From CAZTZL01 sp964537715 (GTDB lineage: Bacteria; Zhuqueibacterota; QNDG01; DSAB01), in the NCBI GenBank assembly GCA_964537715.1, contig CAZIAH010000002.1:62001-126000 (forward strand): a stretch of DNA of 64,000 bases, given 5' to 3'. The position numbers and the translations under genes were made by a program. The number at the start of each line of letters is the position of its first letter. The stretch's first letter is position 1. This document shows positions 8,859 to 18,303 of this stretch, one piece after another. The notes below the pieces were generated by a model. It saw only the letters and a program-made list of their open reading frames with translations. It was not told where the DNA came from and searched no databases.

Positions 8859-10313
8859 TTATATATTAAATTTTTTTTGACTTATCAATCTCATTATTAT
8901 TGTTTTTTCATTTTCATTAACAAATCCTGCCTTATAAAGTGCAAATAAACTCAATACTATGGATAGGCATATAAACAAATAGAAAAGAACATATGACTTT
9001 GTATGTAATAAAATAAAAAATGATAAAATGATAAAAAATGTAATACCAATGATCAATACTTTTTTCCAATCAATATCTAAAGGAAAATACTTCAAACCAA
9101 AAAATAAAATATAACTTCCCATCAATGAATATGCAACAAATAAGCTGATGATTGCACCATACGAATTTAATTGAGGAACCAATATAAAATTGAGTAATAA
9201 ACATATTAAGGTACACAGTGCTACAAAAATACCAGTAATATAGGTTTTGTGTTTAATATTAAGCAAACATTCTCCATAATAGCTTACACTCATAAATATT
9301 AGTGCTGGTATTATTAACAAAGTAATTAAATAAGCTCCTGAATATTCGGGAGGTGCAATAATAGGCAGTAATATTCTACAAGCCATTAGAATAATAAATG
9401 AACTGTACACAATAATGACAATCATGTATTTAAATAACCGTGACATCGTATCTTTTATACCAGGTCTGTGCAGGTTCGCGAAAATGAATGGCTCATATGC
9501 CAATTGGAAAGGCAATATAACAATCATTCCTAGGACGGAAGCAAATTTAAGACCAAGTGAATATATCGCAACAGATTCAAGTCCGGAAAAATAACTTATG
9601 AAATATATACTTGCATTCCCCATAATAAATTGTCCAGACATTGAGAAAATAAGTGGAAAACCAAATTTAATGAGTTTCCACAAAATTGAAATGGAAAATC
9701 CAAAACCAATTTTTAAAAAAATTCGAAATGAGGAATAAATCAAGACTAATCCATAAGCTACTATTCGTGCCATCAATGCTCCATTAATACCAGAATGTAA
9801 TTTTAAGAGTAAAATCGCATTCAGAAAGAACAAAAGTGTCGTTGCACAAATACTGATAACCAGATATTTCATTGCTTCATTAATCGCTCTGTAATAAGTG
9901 ATAACATGAATAAATAGAGATTCAATGGATGCTGAGATACAGGTAAGAATAATATAGGTGCGAATATCCGTTGAGTGTAGGATGGTTCTAAATAAAGGTA
10001 TAAAAAATAGTAATAATATCGTAGTCACTAAAAAACCACCAAAAATTATAACAATGAAACTGGTGCCAAATAAAAAAGCTATTTGATTTTGTAACTGATA
10101 TTCTTTTGTAAAACGTACAAGTGTATTACGCATTCCCAGGGTCATGAGTATCAATAGAAACTGGACTGTGATCAGCAAGGTAGCAAATAGACCATAATCA
10201 CTTATGGAAAGCGAATGAATATAGATGGGGATAATAAGAAATGCACTTCCCCTTAAGAAAATATTTCCAATTATATAAATGCCCGCATTTTTGCCAAATA
10301 ATTTTAATTCCAA
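8859..10313 (-). CDS. Wzx-type polysaccharide flippase (MOP superfamily)
   Basis: 484 residues with about 12-14 hydrophobic segments and the typical N-terminus of the polysaccharide-transport family (GNIFLRGSAFLIIPIYIHSLSISDYG). It is expected to move undecaprenyl-linked repeat units from the cytoplasmic to the periplasmic face of the inner membrane. The start appears to be TTG (10313) with GGGG upstream; no nearby ATG gives a better N-terminus. It lies between glycosyltransferases, as is usual for Wzx. The substrate cannot be inferred. Confidence 0.85.
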   Translation of the reverse strand: MELKLFGKNAGIYIIGNIFLRGSAFLIIPIYIHSLSISDYGLFATLLITVQFLLILMTLGMRNTLVRFTKEYQLQNQIAFLFGTSFIVIIFGGFLVTTILLLFFIPLFRTILHSTDIRTYIILTCISASIESLFIHVITYYRAINEAMKYLVISICATTLLFFLNAILLLKLHSGINGALMARIVAYGLVLIYSSFRIFLKIGFGFSISILWKLIKFGFPLIFSMSGQFIMGNASIYFISYFSGLESVAIYSLGLKFASVLGMIVILPFQLAYEPFIFANLHRPGIKDTMSRLFKYMIVIIVYSSFIILMACRILLPIIAPPEYSGAYLITLLIIPALIFMSVSYYGECLLNIKHKTYITGIFVALCTLICLLLNFILVPQLNSYGAIISLFVAYSLMGSYILFFGLKYFPLDIDWKKVLIIGITFFIILSFFILLHTKSYVLFYLFICLSIVLSLFALYKAGFVNENEKTIIMRLISQKKFNI

Positions 10314-10378
10314 TAAATTTTTTCCCCTTCATTTTTATATAAAAATTTATTAAAATCGTTGCTTTTAATATTTAATAA

Positions 10379-11572
10379 TTATTCTTTATTGATCAAACTA
10401 TCCACAATATCCAGGTAACTCTTTTCCCACTCAAGACTCTTGCATTTCGTAAAATTCCTTTCTACTAGCTTCTTTACTTTTTCTTTCGAGTTTAATAGAT
10501 TGATGATTTTTTCAGCCATATCCTTGGGATTATCAGGCTCAAAAAAATAAACCTCGGTGCTATTAAAATAATGTTTAATACCTGGTAGTCTTGATACAAT
10601 AACAGGAGTTTTTAATATTCCCCCCTCCATGATTCTTGTCGGTAAATTAATACGTGTAAAGGGAGTATCTCGATTGGGTATTACAATCATTGATGCATTC
10701 TTTATAAATTTTGGCATTCTATAAATACCAACTGGCTTACACCATTTAATATTTTTATCAACATTTAATTTTTTTGATAATAATTTACACCTTAGATAAT
10801 AATCTGTAGTATCTTTTGAACCAAAAATGTACAAACAAACATCAGGTTTTTCTTTAACAACCTCATTTAAAGCCTCAATACAGATATCAAGACCATGTCT
10901 ATGGATGATCGATCCATTGTATAAAATGTAGTGAGTCTTTTGGTGTGATAAATATATTTCATCATATTTTTTATTAAAAATTCTTTTGTCAGGCAAATTC
11001 ATAACAATATCTATTTTATCTGGTTTATAACCCCTCAAAATGAATGCCTGCCTAAATCCTTCATTTGGAGTAATAATTTTATCACTTGCTTTGACAGCTA
11101 ATTTCTCAATAAATTGAATGATATTTAACAAAAACTTCTTTTTATCCTTATAAATTGTCTGATACACCTCTAATGATGGATCTTCCAAATCCATAAGAAT
11201 TTTTGTTCCCAAAAATTTTTGAAAAATACAGCTGAGTACCAATAATTCTGGCATCACAAAAATCTGGATTAGATCATATCTATTGTGTAGAAAAAGTCTT
11301 AATCCTTGAAAAAGTGTAAAAAAGAAAAATGTAGAATATTGAAAAATATAACTGATTTTAGAACCACGTTGTTTATTAAGTTTAATTGTATAATAATTTA
11401 TTTTTTTGTTATAAATAATCTTACGATCTGCATATATAGGATGGAGACAAATTACATCGACGTGATATCCGTTATCCAGAAGAGCGGCCACTTCTCTCTG
11501 GGGGCGTGGATCTGCCTCAAAATATTTAAAAATAATATATAATATATTTCTAGTTTTCTTCTTTCTCATCAT
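10379..11572 (-). CDS. Family 4 glycosyltransferase
   Basis: 397 residues, GT-B fold. The N-terminal domain carries YFEADPRPQREVAAL and the DLIQIFVMPELL acceptor region. The C-terminal domain has the GSIIHRHGLDICIEAL start and a C-terminal donor-binding region (INLPTRIMEGGILKTPVIVSRL, then EVYFFEPDNP) in place of the classic E-x7-E. It probably adds a sugar to the repeat unit in the cytoplasm. It lies 65 bp upstream of the flippase gene and is likely in the same transcript. Sugar specificity unknown. Confidence 0.83.
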   Translation of the reverse strand: MMRKKKTRNILYIIFKYFEADPRPQREVAALLDNGYHVDVICLHPIYADRKIIYNKKINYYTIKLNKQRGSKISYIFQYSTFFFFTLFQGLRLFLHNRYDLIQIFVMPELLVLSCIFQKFLGTKILMDLEDPSLEVYQTIYKDKKKFLLNIIQFIEKLAVKASDKIITPNEGFRQAFILRGYKPDKIDIVMNLPDKRIFNKKYDEIYLSHQKTHYILYNGSIIHRHGLDICIEALNEVVKEKPDVCLYIFGSKDTTDYYLRCKLLSKKLNVDKNIKWCKPVGIYRMPKFIKNASMIVIPNRDTPFTRINLPTRIMEGGILKTPVIVSRLPGIKHYFNSTEVYFFEPDNPKDMAEKIINLLNSKEKVKKLVERNFTKCKSLEWEKSYLDIVDSLINKE

Positions 11573-11611
11573 TAAATATTCCTCTATTTATTAAAAAATG
11601 ATGATCATATT

Positions 11612-11745
11612 TCATTTAACATTTCCTTGGTACATCAAGTATGATGAAAGTTCTTTTGGCAACACATGCCAATACTGATCTTGATAACATTCTTTTACAT
11701 ATGTTAAAAACTCAATATAATATGTTTTATCTTTCTGCAAGTTCC
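11612..11745 (-). pseudogene. 3' fossil of a polysaccharide-deacetylase gene
   Basis: The minus strand reads DKTYYIEFLTYVKECYQDQ then YWHVLPKELSSYL and a stop. The first ~25 residues match the C-terminus of the intact deacetylase at 12475-13392: bases 11658-11731 match 12518-12591 with only about two differences. The last residues differ from the intact copy (LPRDLANFW there). An upstream stop closes the frame near 11760. This is the tail of a second deacetylase gene whose body has been lost. Confidence 0.75.
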
Positions 11746-11850
11746 AGGATTCTCTCCTTTTTTAAGAAAGTGTCATCTTAAATATAAGAGAATCCTTGAA
11801 CCAATTTTATAGAAAAGAATTTACACAAACAAATAAAACAAATACCTAAG

Positions 11851-12219
11851 TCAGCTTCTCGCTATAAAAAGAATCCCGACACATATCGTAATAACTCCAA
11901 TTAATCTCAATAAAGATATATTTTCATGAAGAATAAAATAAGATAATACAATTACGAAAATATACCCTACACTCACCATTGGATATGCAAAACTGAGTTC
12001 AACCCTTGATAAAATAATCAGCCACAAAATCATGGATAGCAAATAGGACAGAATGCCAACAAGAATATATGGAGATACAAACGCTTTTAGTACATTTTGA
12101 ATAATATCTGAATACTTAATTGATATATATCCGATTTTACTCATGCCCGTCTTTAATAAAATTTGACCGATCGCTCCCATAAATATACTGGTAAATATTA
12201 ATAACAAGGATGTACGCAT
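11851..12219 (-). CDS. Small EamA/SMR-like membrane protein (ArnE/ArnF-like)
   Basis: 122 residues with four hydrophobic segments and the EamA/SMR pattern (GAIGQILLKTGMSKIG; ELSFAYPMVSVGYIFVIVLSYFI). The length is that of the ArnE/ArnF half-transporters, which pair to flip undecaprenyl-phosphate aminoarabinose, and of related GtrA-like helpers. A partner subunit is not visible, so it may act as a homodimer. AGGGAG lies just before the ATG. In this setting a role in moving a lipid-linked sugar is likely but unproven. Confidence 0.7.
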   Translation of the reverse strand: MRTSLLLIFTSIFMGAIGQILLKTGMSKIGYISIKYSDIIQNVLKAFVSPYILVGILSYLLSMILWLIILSRVELSFAYPMVSVGYIFVIVLSYFILHENISLLRLIGVITICVGILFIARS

Positions 12220-12474
12220 ATTACTCTCCCTAATTATTTGTACTTACGTTAAAAGTTAAATAATTAATATGATAGAACACTGAATGACATCCAGATTGTA
12301 CTTCTCAAAAGTCAGTATCCTTGAATGAAATCAGTTTTCAAAGAACGAAGACAGCGTTTGGCTGCTTGATTATATAAATTAAATGAGTTTACGATAATGA
12401 AATTGCAAACGATACTTGATATTATCTATACTATTTGCCATCGACTCTTATAAAGTTCGCAAATCGTAATCGCT

Positions 12475-13392
12475 TCATTGTTTTCTGTTCTTCACCCAAA
12501 AATTCGCCAAATCTCTCGGCAACACATGCCAATACTGATCTTGGTAACATTCTTTTACATATGTTAAAAACTCAATATAATACGTTTTATCATATTCTTC
12601 CCTTCCCAAATGATTTTTATCAAATCCGATATAATCCGGATGCACATTGAGAAGTGCCATCCCCCTTTTTTCCGCTATCCAATCCAGTTTCTTTCTCCAC
12701 AGATTAATCGATTTTTCACGCATTAAAATGAAGGGCGTAAAATCCTGCGGCAATGTATAGGGCAATTCCAGATAACCGGATTTGCACCCTTCTTTCCACA
12801 CATAAAATGGAAATATAGTCCCCACACCGTCCGATTGTGGCTCAAATGGATCAGTATCAAATGTTGATGAATCATATAAAATATCGAGATCGTGAATCCA
12901 GTCCAGATTATGATGCATAGCAGGCGATCGAAACCCCTCAGCCTGCCACGCTTGAATATATTGATTTATCTTCTTGGTGCGTTCCAGAAAAGTCTCTCTG
13001 GATTGAAAAAGTTTGCCATCATGATTTAATCCATGAACGCCAATTTCAAATCCTTTTTCTTTCAACTCTTTTCTCAACGCATCCGAAACTTCATATCGTT
13101 CAGGGACAAAATTAAATGCAGACCTGAATCCAAGTTCCACCTCCAGTTTCATCAAATCGTGACATTTATCCTGGCCGTATGTCGTATCCACATCATGGGT
13201 TAACACAAAAGCAAATGCTTTGTTTTCAGGCCAGCCCGTCCAGTTTGGAGGAGGTGTGCCTGATTTCAGATCAATCGGCCATACCTCCCGATACTGCGGG
13301 AGTTTTCTCCGAATCAATTGGCGACGTAACCAGAGTTGAATAGAACGGGGTATCAAGGGCTTGAGTCGATAAAAAATATCCAATCCTATCAT
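12475..13392 (-). CDS. Polysaccharide deacetylase-like protein (NodB homology)
   Basis: 305 residues. NodB-fold signs are THDVDTTYG (metal-binding Asp pair), the EIGVHGLNHDGKL motif with metal-binding histidines, and EGFRSPAMHHN. No signal peptide is visible. Members of this group in exopolysaccharide loci remove N-acetyl groups from sugars or are uncharacterised relatives. A strong GGGGAGG ribosome site precedes the ATG. A near-identical copy of its 3' end survives at 11612-11745. Substrate is inferred only from context. Confidence 0.8.
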   Translation of the reverse strand: MIGLDIFYRLKPLIPRSIQLWLRRQLIRRKLPQYREVWPIDLKSGTPPPNWTGWPENKAFAFVLTHDVDTTYGQDKCHDLMKLEVELGFRSAFNFVPERYEVSDALRKELKEKGFEIGVHGLNHDGKLFQSRETFLERTKKINQYIQAWQAEGFRSPAMHHNLDWIHDLDILYDSSTFDTDPFEPQSDGVGTIFPFYVWKEGCKSGYLELPYTLPQDFTPFILMREKSINLWRKKLDWIAEKRGMALLNVHPDYIGFDKNHLGREEYDKTYYIEFLTYVKECYQDQYWHVLPRDLANFWVKNRKQ

Positions 13393-13729
13393 ATCTCATC
13401 CTCCCCTCTATATAAATAAAACATGTTTAATGTAGGTATTTTCATTTAAAGCCTAATCCCTGTGTATGATTTTCTATGACGAAACAGAGCGTACATTTTT
13501 AAGTAAAAATGCCGTTGGCCAATTGACAAAATCACTTTATTAAAAGTATGAGCACTTTTCACAAAGAGATTGGTCACAATATGATATGGTTATCTTTTTT
13601 TACAGGAGGAAAAGATTTGACATGACTACTTTGTAAAAAGATTTAGAATCTGTTTTATATATTGAATATGACCGCCTACCAAAATGTTTGTCTATCACAT
13701 TCTTTATGAATAGGCTCAGTCATAATGTG
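13393..13729. other. 337 bp without a recognised gene
   Basis: AT-rich spacer between the deacetylase start and the stop of the YdcF-like gene. No ORF with recognisable content and no strong hairpin. It marks the end of the NRPS/PKS transcript and probably holds the deacetylase promoter. Confidence 0.5.
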
Positions 13730-14380
13730 TTATAATGATTTAAAATTCCAAAACTTGGCGTACAAGTACCCGAAAAAAAAACGCAGCGTTACAGATATTC
13801 CCTTTACAGAAGACCACCAGAACTTTGAGTTGTAATGCTCAATTGGAGAGGGTATGATTCCAATTTCGTACGAATCTTCAAAAACCCTTGTAAATGTCGT
13901 ATAGGTTTTCCTGGCATGAGGACCACCCGTGTAAACATTGAATGCTTTTGTTGATAAAACATGAACCTCAAACCATTTTTTTAAGGTCAGTGCTCTCCTA
14001 AAAGTGTGATGACCGCCCATATTGCGTACTGGGATGATACGAATCAACTCCGAATCAATTCCTTGATCAATCAACCTTTTAGAGGTTTTATGTGCTTCGG
14101 TCTCTTTAAAACCATGCTGAATATCATCAAGGGGCTTATTTTCATTCAGACAAAGAATCAAGATCTGGTTATAGTGATTGTGTTTTATTTCCTGAACCGC
14201 ATGATCTAACATATAATCAAAGAGCCAGCCTTCGATAACAAGAGTATTGCAATCCAATCTTTTTGTAAAGGATAAATAATCATGTAAATGGTTCAAACAA
14301 AGAAGGCCAATTGCGAATATGAATACAAAAATACAAGTGATGACTATATTATGTCTTTTACCTTTCACTGAATTAAGCAT
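13730..14380 (-). CDS. YdcF/SanA/ElyC-like (DUF218) membrane-anchored protein
   Basis: 216 residues. One N-terminal membrane segment (~12-32), then a DUF218-type domain: NTLVIEGWLFDYML, conserved acidic positions, and GGPHARKTYTTFTRVF near the end. ElyC and SanA of E. coli affect envelope integrity and lipid-carrier metabolism; the chemistry of the family is largely unknown. It starts 11 bp after the stop of the KS-AT-ACP-TE gene, so it is almost certainly cotranscribed with the assembly line. That suggests envelope transfer or export of the product rather than a housekeeping role. Confidence 0.65.
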   Translation of the reverse strand: MLNSVKGKRHNIVITCIFVFIFAIGLLCLNHLHDYLSFTKRLDCNTLVIEGWLFDYMLDHAVQEIKHNHYNQILILCLNENKPLDDIQHGFKETEAHKTSKRLIDQGIDSELIRIIPVRNMGGHHTFRRALTLKKWFEVHVLSTKAFNVYTGGPHARKTYTTFTRVFEDSYEIGIIPSPIEHYNSKFWWSSVKGISVTLRFFFGYLYAKFWNFKSL

Positions 14381-14391
14381 AACAATGCTTA

Positions 14392-17300
14392 TTACTCCTT
14401 TCCGTAATTTGCGGTGTGCTTGTGCTTAGAACTCTTTATGATACCTTTTTGTCTTGAACCTACTTCTTTAATTGTTTTGTTAATATTATGTGCCAGCTCT
14501 TTAACATAAGGTTCAGCAAGTGTTCCCCGTGGATAACATTCAATTTCATGCACAAAGACTCCCTTTAAGGCGATATGACCAAATCCATAAAGTGTATCAT
14601 TGAAGCCCGCGTATCGGTGTTTTGACACAAACATATCTATTCTACCTTCATAAGGGTATGGATCGTATTGTTCCAGAGCACGGTCAAAGGCTTTATCGAT
14701 CCGTATATGGTGATATTTCAACTTTGCTTCCTTTTTATTCAATATATTGAATAGAGGTGCCAAGCCAATTTTGAAAGATACCTTCATTCGATTCAGCTGA
14801 ACAGTCAATTTTTCATTAAAAAAATCAAGCTTTGATTTATTTTCAGCCGCCATTAAGTTCCGAAAATGAAATATAAGGTTCAAAAAATCATTGTATAAAC
14901 GAAGCATCAACGGCTGAGGCCAAGTCATTGTTTTTACATTATAAATTTCAATCATCGCTACCAGATCAACTTCCTCTTCTTTGGCTTTTAATTGTTGAGC
15001 CAGTTCTAACGCTATTGTACCGCCAAGACAATACCCGCCTAACAGATAGGGACCATGGGGCTGTACAGCCTGAATTTCCCTTAAATATTCGGAAGCAACA
15101 AACTTAAAATCCGCATTGATTTCTTCCCGGCCATCTAACGCAGCGGCTTGCAAGCCGTACAGGGGTTGATCGTCTCCCAAATAGTGTGCCAGTTTACGAT
15201 ATAAAAGAACATTACCTTCGGCACCGTGGATCAGGAAAAGAGGTCTTTGAGTTCCATTCGGTTGAATGGGAACAAGACATGACCATTTTAAATCTCCGGA
15301 TTCTTCATAAAGTGTCTTGGCCAATTCAGTGACTGTGGGAGCCGAATAAAGTGTGGAAAGGGGGATGTTTTTACCAAATCGCGATTCGATTTCTGCAAAA
15401 AGCTGTGCAGCCAGAACGGAATGGCCTCCCAGATTGTAGAAATTATCATCTAAACTAAAGTTCTTTACTCCAAGAACTCTCTGCCAGATTATCAATAATT
15501 CTTTAGTCACCTCCTCGAGGGAGGAAAATATTCGCTGGTTTTTTCTATCCTGATTTTTACTCTGATGATCATGGGTTGAAGTTTTCTTCTCTCTTTGTTC
15601 TTCTCTTTTACCTGCATTGGGATTATCAGCACGTTCAACCCAATAACGTTCACGTTGAAAGGGGTACAGGGGCATGGATATTCGTCTGGGATTCTCTCCC
15701 CGGCAGAAAGCCTTCCAATTCAGATTGATTCCATTACAAAAACACTGCCCTAAGGCGAAATAAAACTTAACCTCATCGTCCTCGTTGTGTTCATGACGAC
15801 GCATGGTAGAAATCACTTTTGTCTTAACAGCATTCTCAACATGGTAATTGGCAAGGATTGTCAGTGTCGATCCCGGTCCGACTTCAATAAGGATTTTTTG
15901 GGGATTTTCCATCAGTTTCAAAATACCATCAGAAAATTGTACGGTTCTTCGTAGTTGTTGACTCCAATACTCAGGGGATTTTGCTTGTTCATCCGTAATC
16001 CACGTACCGGTTACATTTGAAATAAATGGAATGGATGGTACCTTTAAAATCTTATTTTTAAATCTCTCAAGAAATGGAACCACAACTGCGTCCATTTGGC
16101 TGGAATGAAATGCATGGGAGGTTTTTAAAATGATCGTTCTTATTTTTTTATTTTGTTCTTTTCCATACTTTCTGACTATACCTTCAAATTCTTTAATCTT
16201 TTTTTCAGTTCCGGATACAACAGACAAATGCGGACTGTTGATCACCGATATTTCTGTGCCTTCGATGAGTAATGGTCTTAATTCATCTGCACCTAATGCG
16301 ATAGACAACATTGATCCTGTTGGCCGGTCCTGCATAAGCCGACCTCTACTGATTACAAGGTCAAGACAATCTTCTAAGGAAAAAACACCACTCAAACAGG
16401 CAGCCGTGTATTCACCAATACTATGGCCAATGAATGCATCCGCCTTAATTCCGTAATATTCAAGTAATCTGGCCATGGCATATTCTATCGTAAATAAGGC
16501 CGGCTGAGCAAAGGCTGTCTGGTCAATGTCTTGCGTTGCTGGTTCCGGAGTATCATTTGGAGGATACAATATTGAGAGCAAATCTAAATTAACTTTTTCT
16601 TGAATAATTGCAGCGCAGCGATTCACTGCATCTTGAAAGACAGGTTCATTTTTATATAAATCATAACCCATACCCACATATTGTGAACCCTGGCCTGAAA
16701 ACATGAATATCACTTCACGGTTCATATCATTTTGTCCGGAAACCATTCGCTTGATGTCATTTTGATCAATAATCTCTTTGACTTCGTCTTTATTTCGACA
16801 AATGATTACCTTGCGATAATCAAAATGTGATCTTCCCTGCTGCAATGTAAAAGATGCATCATTTATTCGAATGTCTCCGGTAAACTGTCTGGAAAGAGAA
16901 TTTTCAAGTTCCTTCAATGCATCCTCATTCTTTGCGGATATGGGGAGCAGATGCCAATTCTGCCGTGATGGTTGTAAATCTTGAAAAGGAGCCTCCTGCA
17001 CAATACAATGGACATTGGTTCCGCCCATACCAAAAGAACTTAGAGCCGCAATTCTGGGTTTATTTGGACTGTCCCAATCGAGCAACTCAGTATTGATATA
17101 GAAGGGACTGGACTCCAGATGCAGTTCTGGATTGGCTTCTTTAAAATTAATTAAAGGTGGTATTTTCCTGTTTTTTAACATCAAAGCGATTTTTATCAAA
17201 CCCGCGATTCCGGCAGCGGTATCCAGGTGACCAATATTGGGTTTTATCGATCCGAGTGCACAAAAATTCTTTTTATTCGTAGTTTCCTGAAATGCCAGTT

Positions 17301-18300
17301 TAAGTGCAGCGACTTCTATGGGATCGCCGAGTTTTGTTCCTGTACCATGTGCTTCTATGTATGTGATGTCTTCAACGTTGATCTCAGCAAGCGCATGGGC
17401 TGTCGAAATCACGGCAGCCTGGCCATTCACACTCGGAGCTGCATAGCCAACCTTGTCTGATCCATCATTGTTGGCTGCAATGCTCCGTATAATAGCATAG
17501 ATAGAATCGTTGTCGGCAATTGCATCCTCCAAACGTTTTAAAAGCACGATACCGACTCCTTCACCAAAAACTGTTCCTGAAGCACGTTTATCAAAGGCTC
17601 GACATATGCCCTCTTTAGAAAGAATCTGTCCTTCTGTGTAGAGATAGCCTTTCATCCGCGGTGTACTGATCGAAATACCGCCAGCCAGGGCCATGTCGCA
17701 TTGATAGGTTAAAAGGGACTGGCAGGCTAATTGTACTGCGACAAGAGAAGTGGAACAGGCTGTTTGTATGGTGAGACTGGGACCAGTAAGGTTCATTTTA
17801 TACGAAACACGTGTGGACAAGAAATCTTTCTCATTGCTGGTGAAGGTTAAAAAATCAACGATCGATTCCATCCAATCTGAATGTGACAGCAGATTTTTTA
17901 AGAGATAATTATTGATACCGCATCCGGCATACACTCCAACGATTTGTTCTGTTCGTTCGGGATCATATCCTGCATCTTCAAAAGCATGCCAGGCGCATTC
18001 CAGGAATATACGCTGTTGAGGATCAATATATTCTGCTTCTCTCGGACTGTATCCAAAAAAGGCGGCATCGAAGTCCTCCGGATTCTTGAGAATACCACCT
18101 CTCTTGACATAAGCTGAATTTGATATCAGTGAGTCCGGAACACCTGATGCTCTCAATTCATCATCAGAAAACGTCGTAATGGATTCCACACCCTGACTCA
18201 GATTTTTAAAAAGATCGTGGATATTATCGGCACCTGGAAAACGGCCTGCCATTCCGATAATCGCGATACCCTCTAAGTTTTTATCATCAAGATCAGCCAA
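14392..18300 (-). CDS. Type I PKS module KS-AT-ACP-TE, last in the operon
   Basis: 1302 residues. KS ~10-430 with catalytic Cys182 (TACSTSL), EAHGTG and NIGHLD histidines, all intact. AT ~530-830 with GHSIGEY and SHAFHS, the signature of malonyl-CoA selection. The carrier has a PCP-like LGGHSV with attachment Ser961. TE ~1010-1290 has GYCLGG with Cys1091 in place of the usual Ser, Glu1118 where Asp is expected (27 residues later, as in SrfA-C), and CYPRGTLAEP where the catalytic His motif normally lies. No reductive domains, so it should add one unreduced malonyl unit and release. The start lies 3 bp after the FkbH gene, whose basic C-terminal tail looks like a docking helix for this KS. Confidence 0.92.
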   Translation of the reverse strand: MADLDDKNLEGIAIIGMAGRFPGADNIHDLFKNLSQGVESITTFSDDELRASGVPDSLISNSAYVKRGGILKNPEDFDAAFFGYSPREAEYIDPQQRIFLECAWHAFEDAGYDPERTEQIVGVYAGCGINNYLLKNLLSHSDWMESIVDFLTFTSNEKDFLSTRVSYKMNLTGPSLTIQTACSTSLVAVQLACQSLLTYQCDMALAGGISISTPRMKGYLYTEGQILSKEGICRAFDKRASGTVFGEGVGIVLLKRLEDAIADNDSIYAIIRSIAANNDGSDKVGYAAPSVNGQAAVISTAHALAEINVEDITYIEAHGTGTKLGDPIEVAALKLAFQETTNKKNFCALGSIKPNIGHLDTAAGIAGLIKIALMLKNRKIPPLINFKEANPELHLESSPFYINTELLDWDSPNKPRIAALSSFGMGGTNVHCIVQEAPFQDLQPSRQNWHLLPISAKNEDALKELENSLSRQFTGDIRINDASFTLQQGRSHFDYRKVIICRNKDEVKEIIDQNDIKRMVSGQNDMNREVIFMFSGQGSQYVGMGYDLYKNEPVFQDAVNRCAAIIQEKVNLDLLSILYPPNDTPEPATQDIDQTAFAQPALFTIEYAMARLLEYYGIKADAFIGHSIGEYTAACLSGVFSLEDCLDLVISRGRLMQDRPTGSMLSIALGADELRPLLIEGTEISVINSPHLSVVSGTEKKIKEFEGIVRKYGKEQNKKIRTIILKTSHAFHSSQMDAVVVPFLERFKNKILKVPSIPFISNVTGTWITDEQAKSPEYWSQQLRRTVQFSDGILKLMENPQKILIEVGPGSTLTILANYHVENAVKTKVISTMRRHEHNEDDEVKFYFALGQCFCNGINLNWKAFCRGENPRRISMPLYPFQRERYWVERADNPNAGKREEQREKKTSTHDHQSKNQDRKNQRIFSSLEEVTKELLIIWQRVLGVKNFSLDDNFYNLGGHSVLAAQLFAEIESRFGKNIPLSTLYSAPTVTELAKTLYEESGDLKWSCLVPIQPNGTQRPLFLIHGAEGNVLLYRKLAHYLGDDQPLYGLQAAALDGREEINADFKFVASEYLREIQAVQPHGPYLLGGYCLGGTIALELAQQLKAKEEEVDLVAMIEIYNVKTMTWPQPLMLRLYNDFLNLIFHFRNLMAAENKSKLDFFNEKLTVQLNRMKVSFKIGLAPLFNILNKKEAKLKYHHIRIDKAFDRALEQYDPYPYEGRIDMFVSKHRYAGFNDTLYGFGHIALKGVFVHEIECYPRGTLAEPYVKELAHNINKTIKEVGSRQKGIIKSSKHKHTANYGKE

Positions 18301-18303
18301 TAT

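Noticed and set aside
12312..12420. Possible gene fossil on the minus strand (NQAAKRCLRSLKTDFIQGY then stop)
   Set aside because: About 36 open codons with no recognisable family; could be chance.
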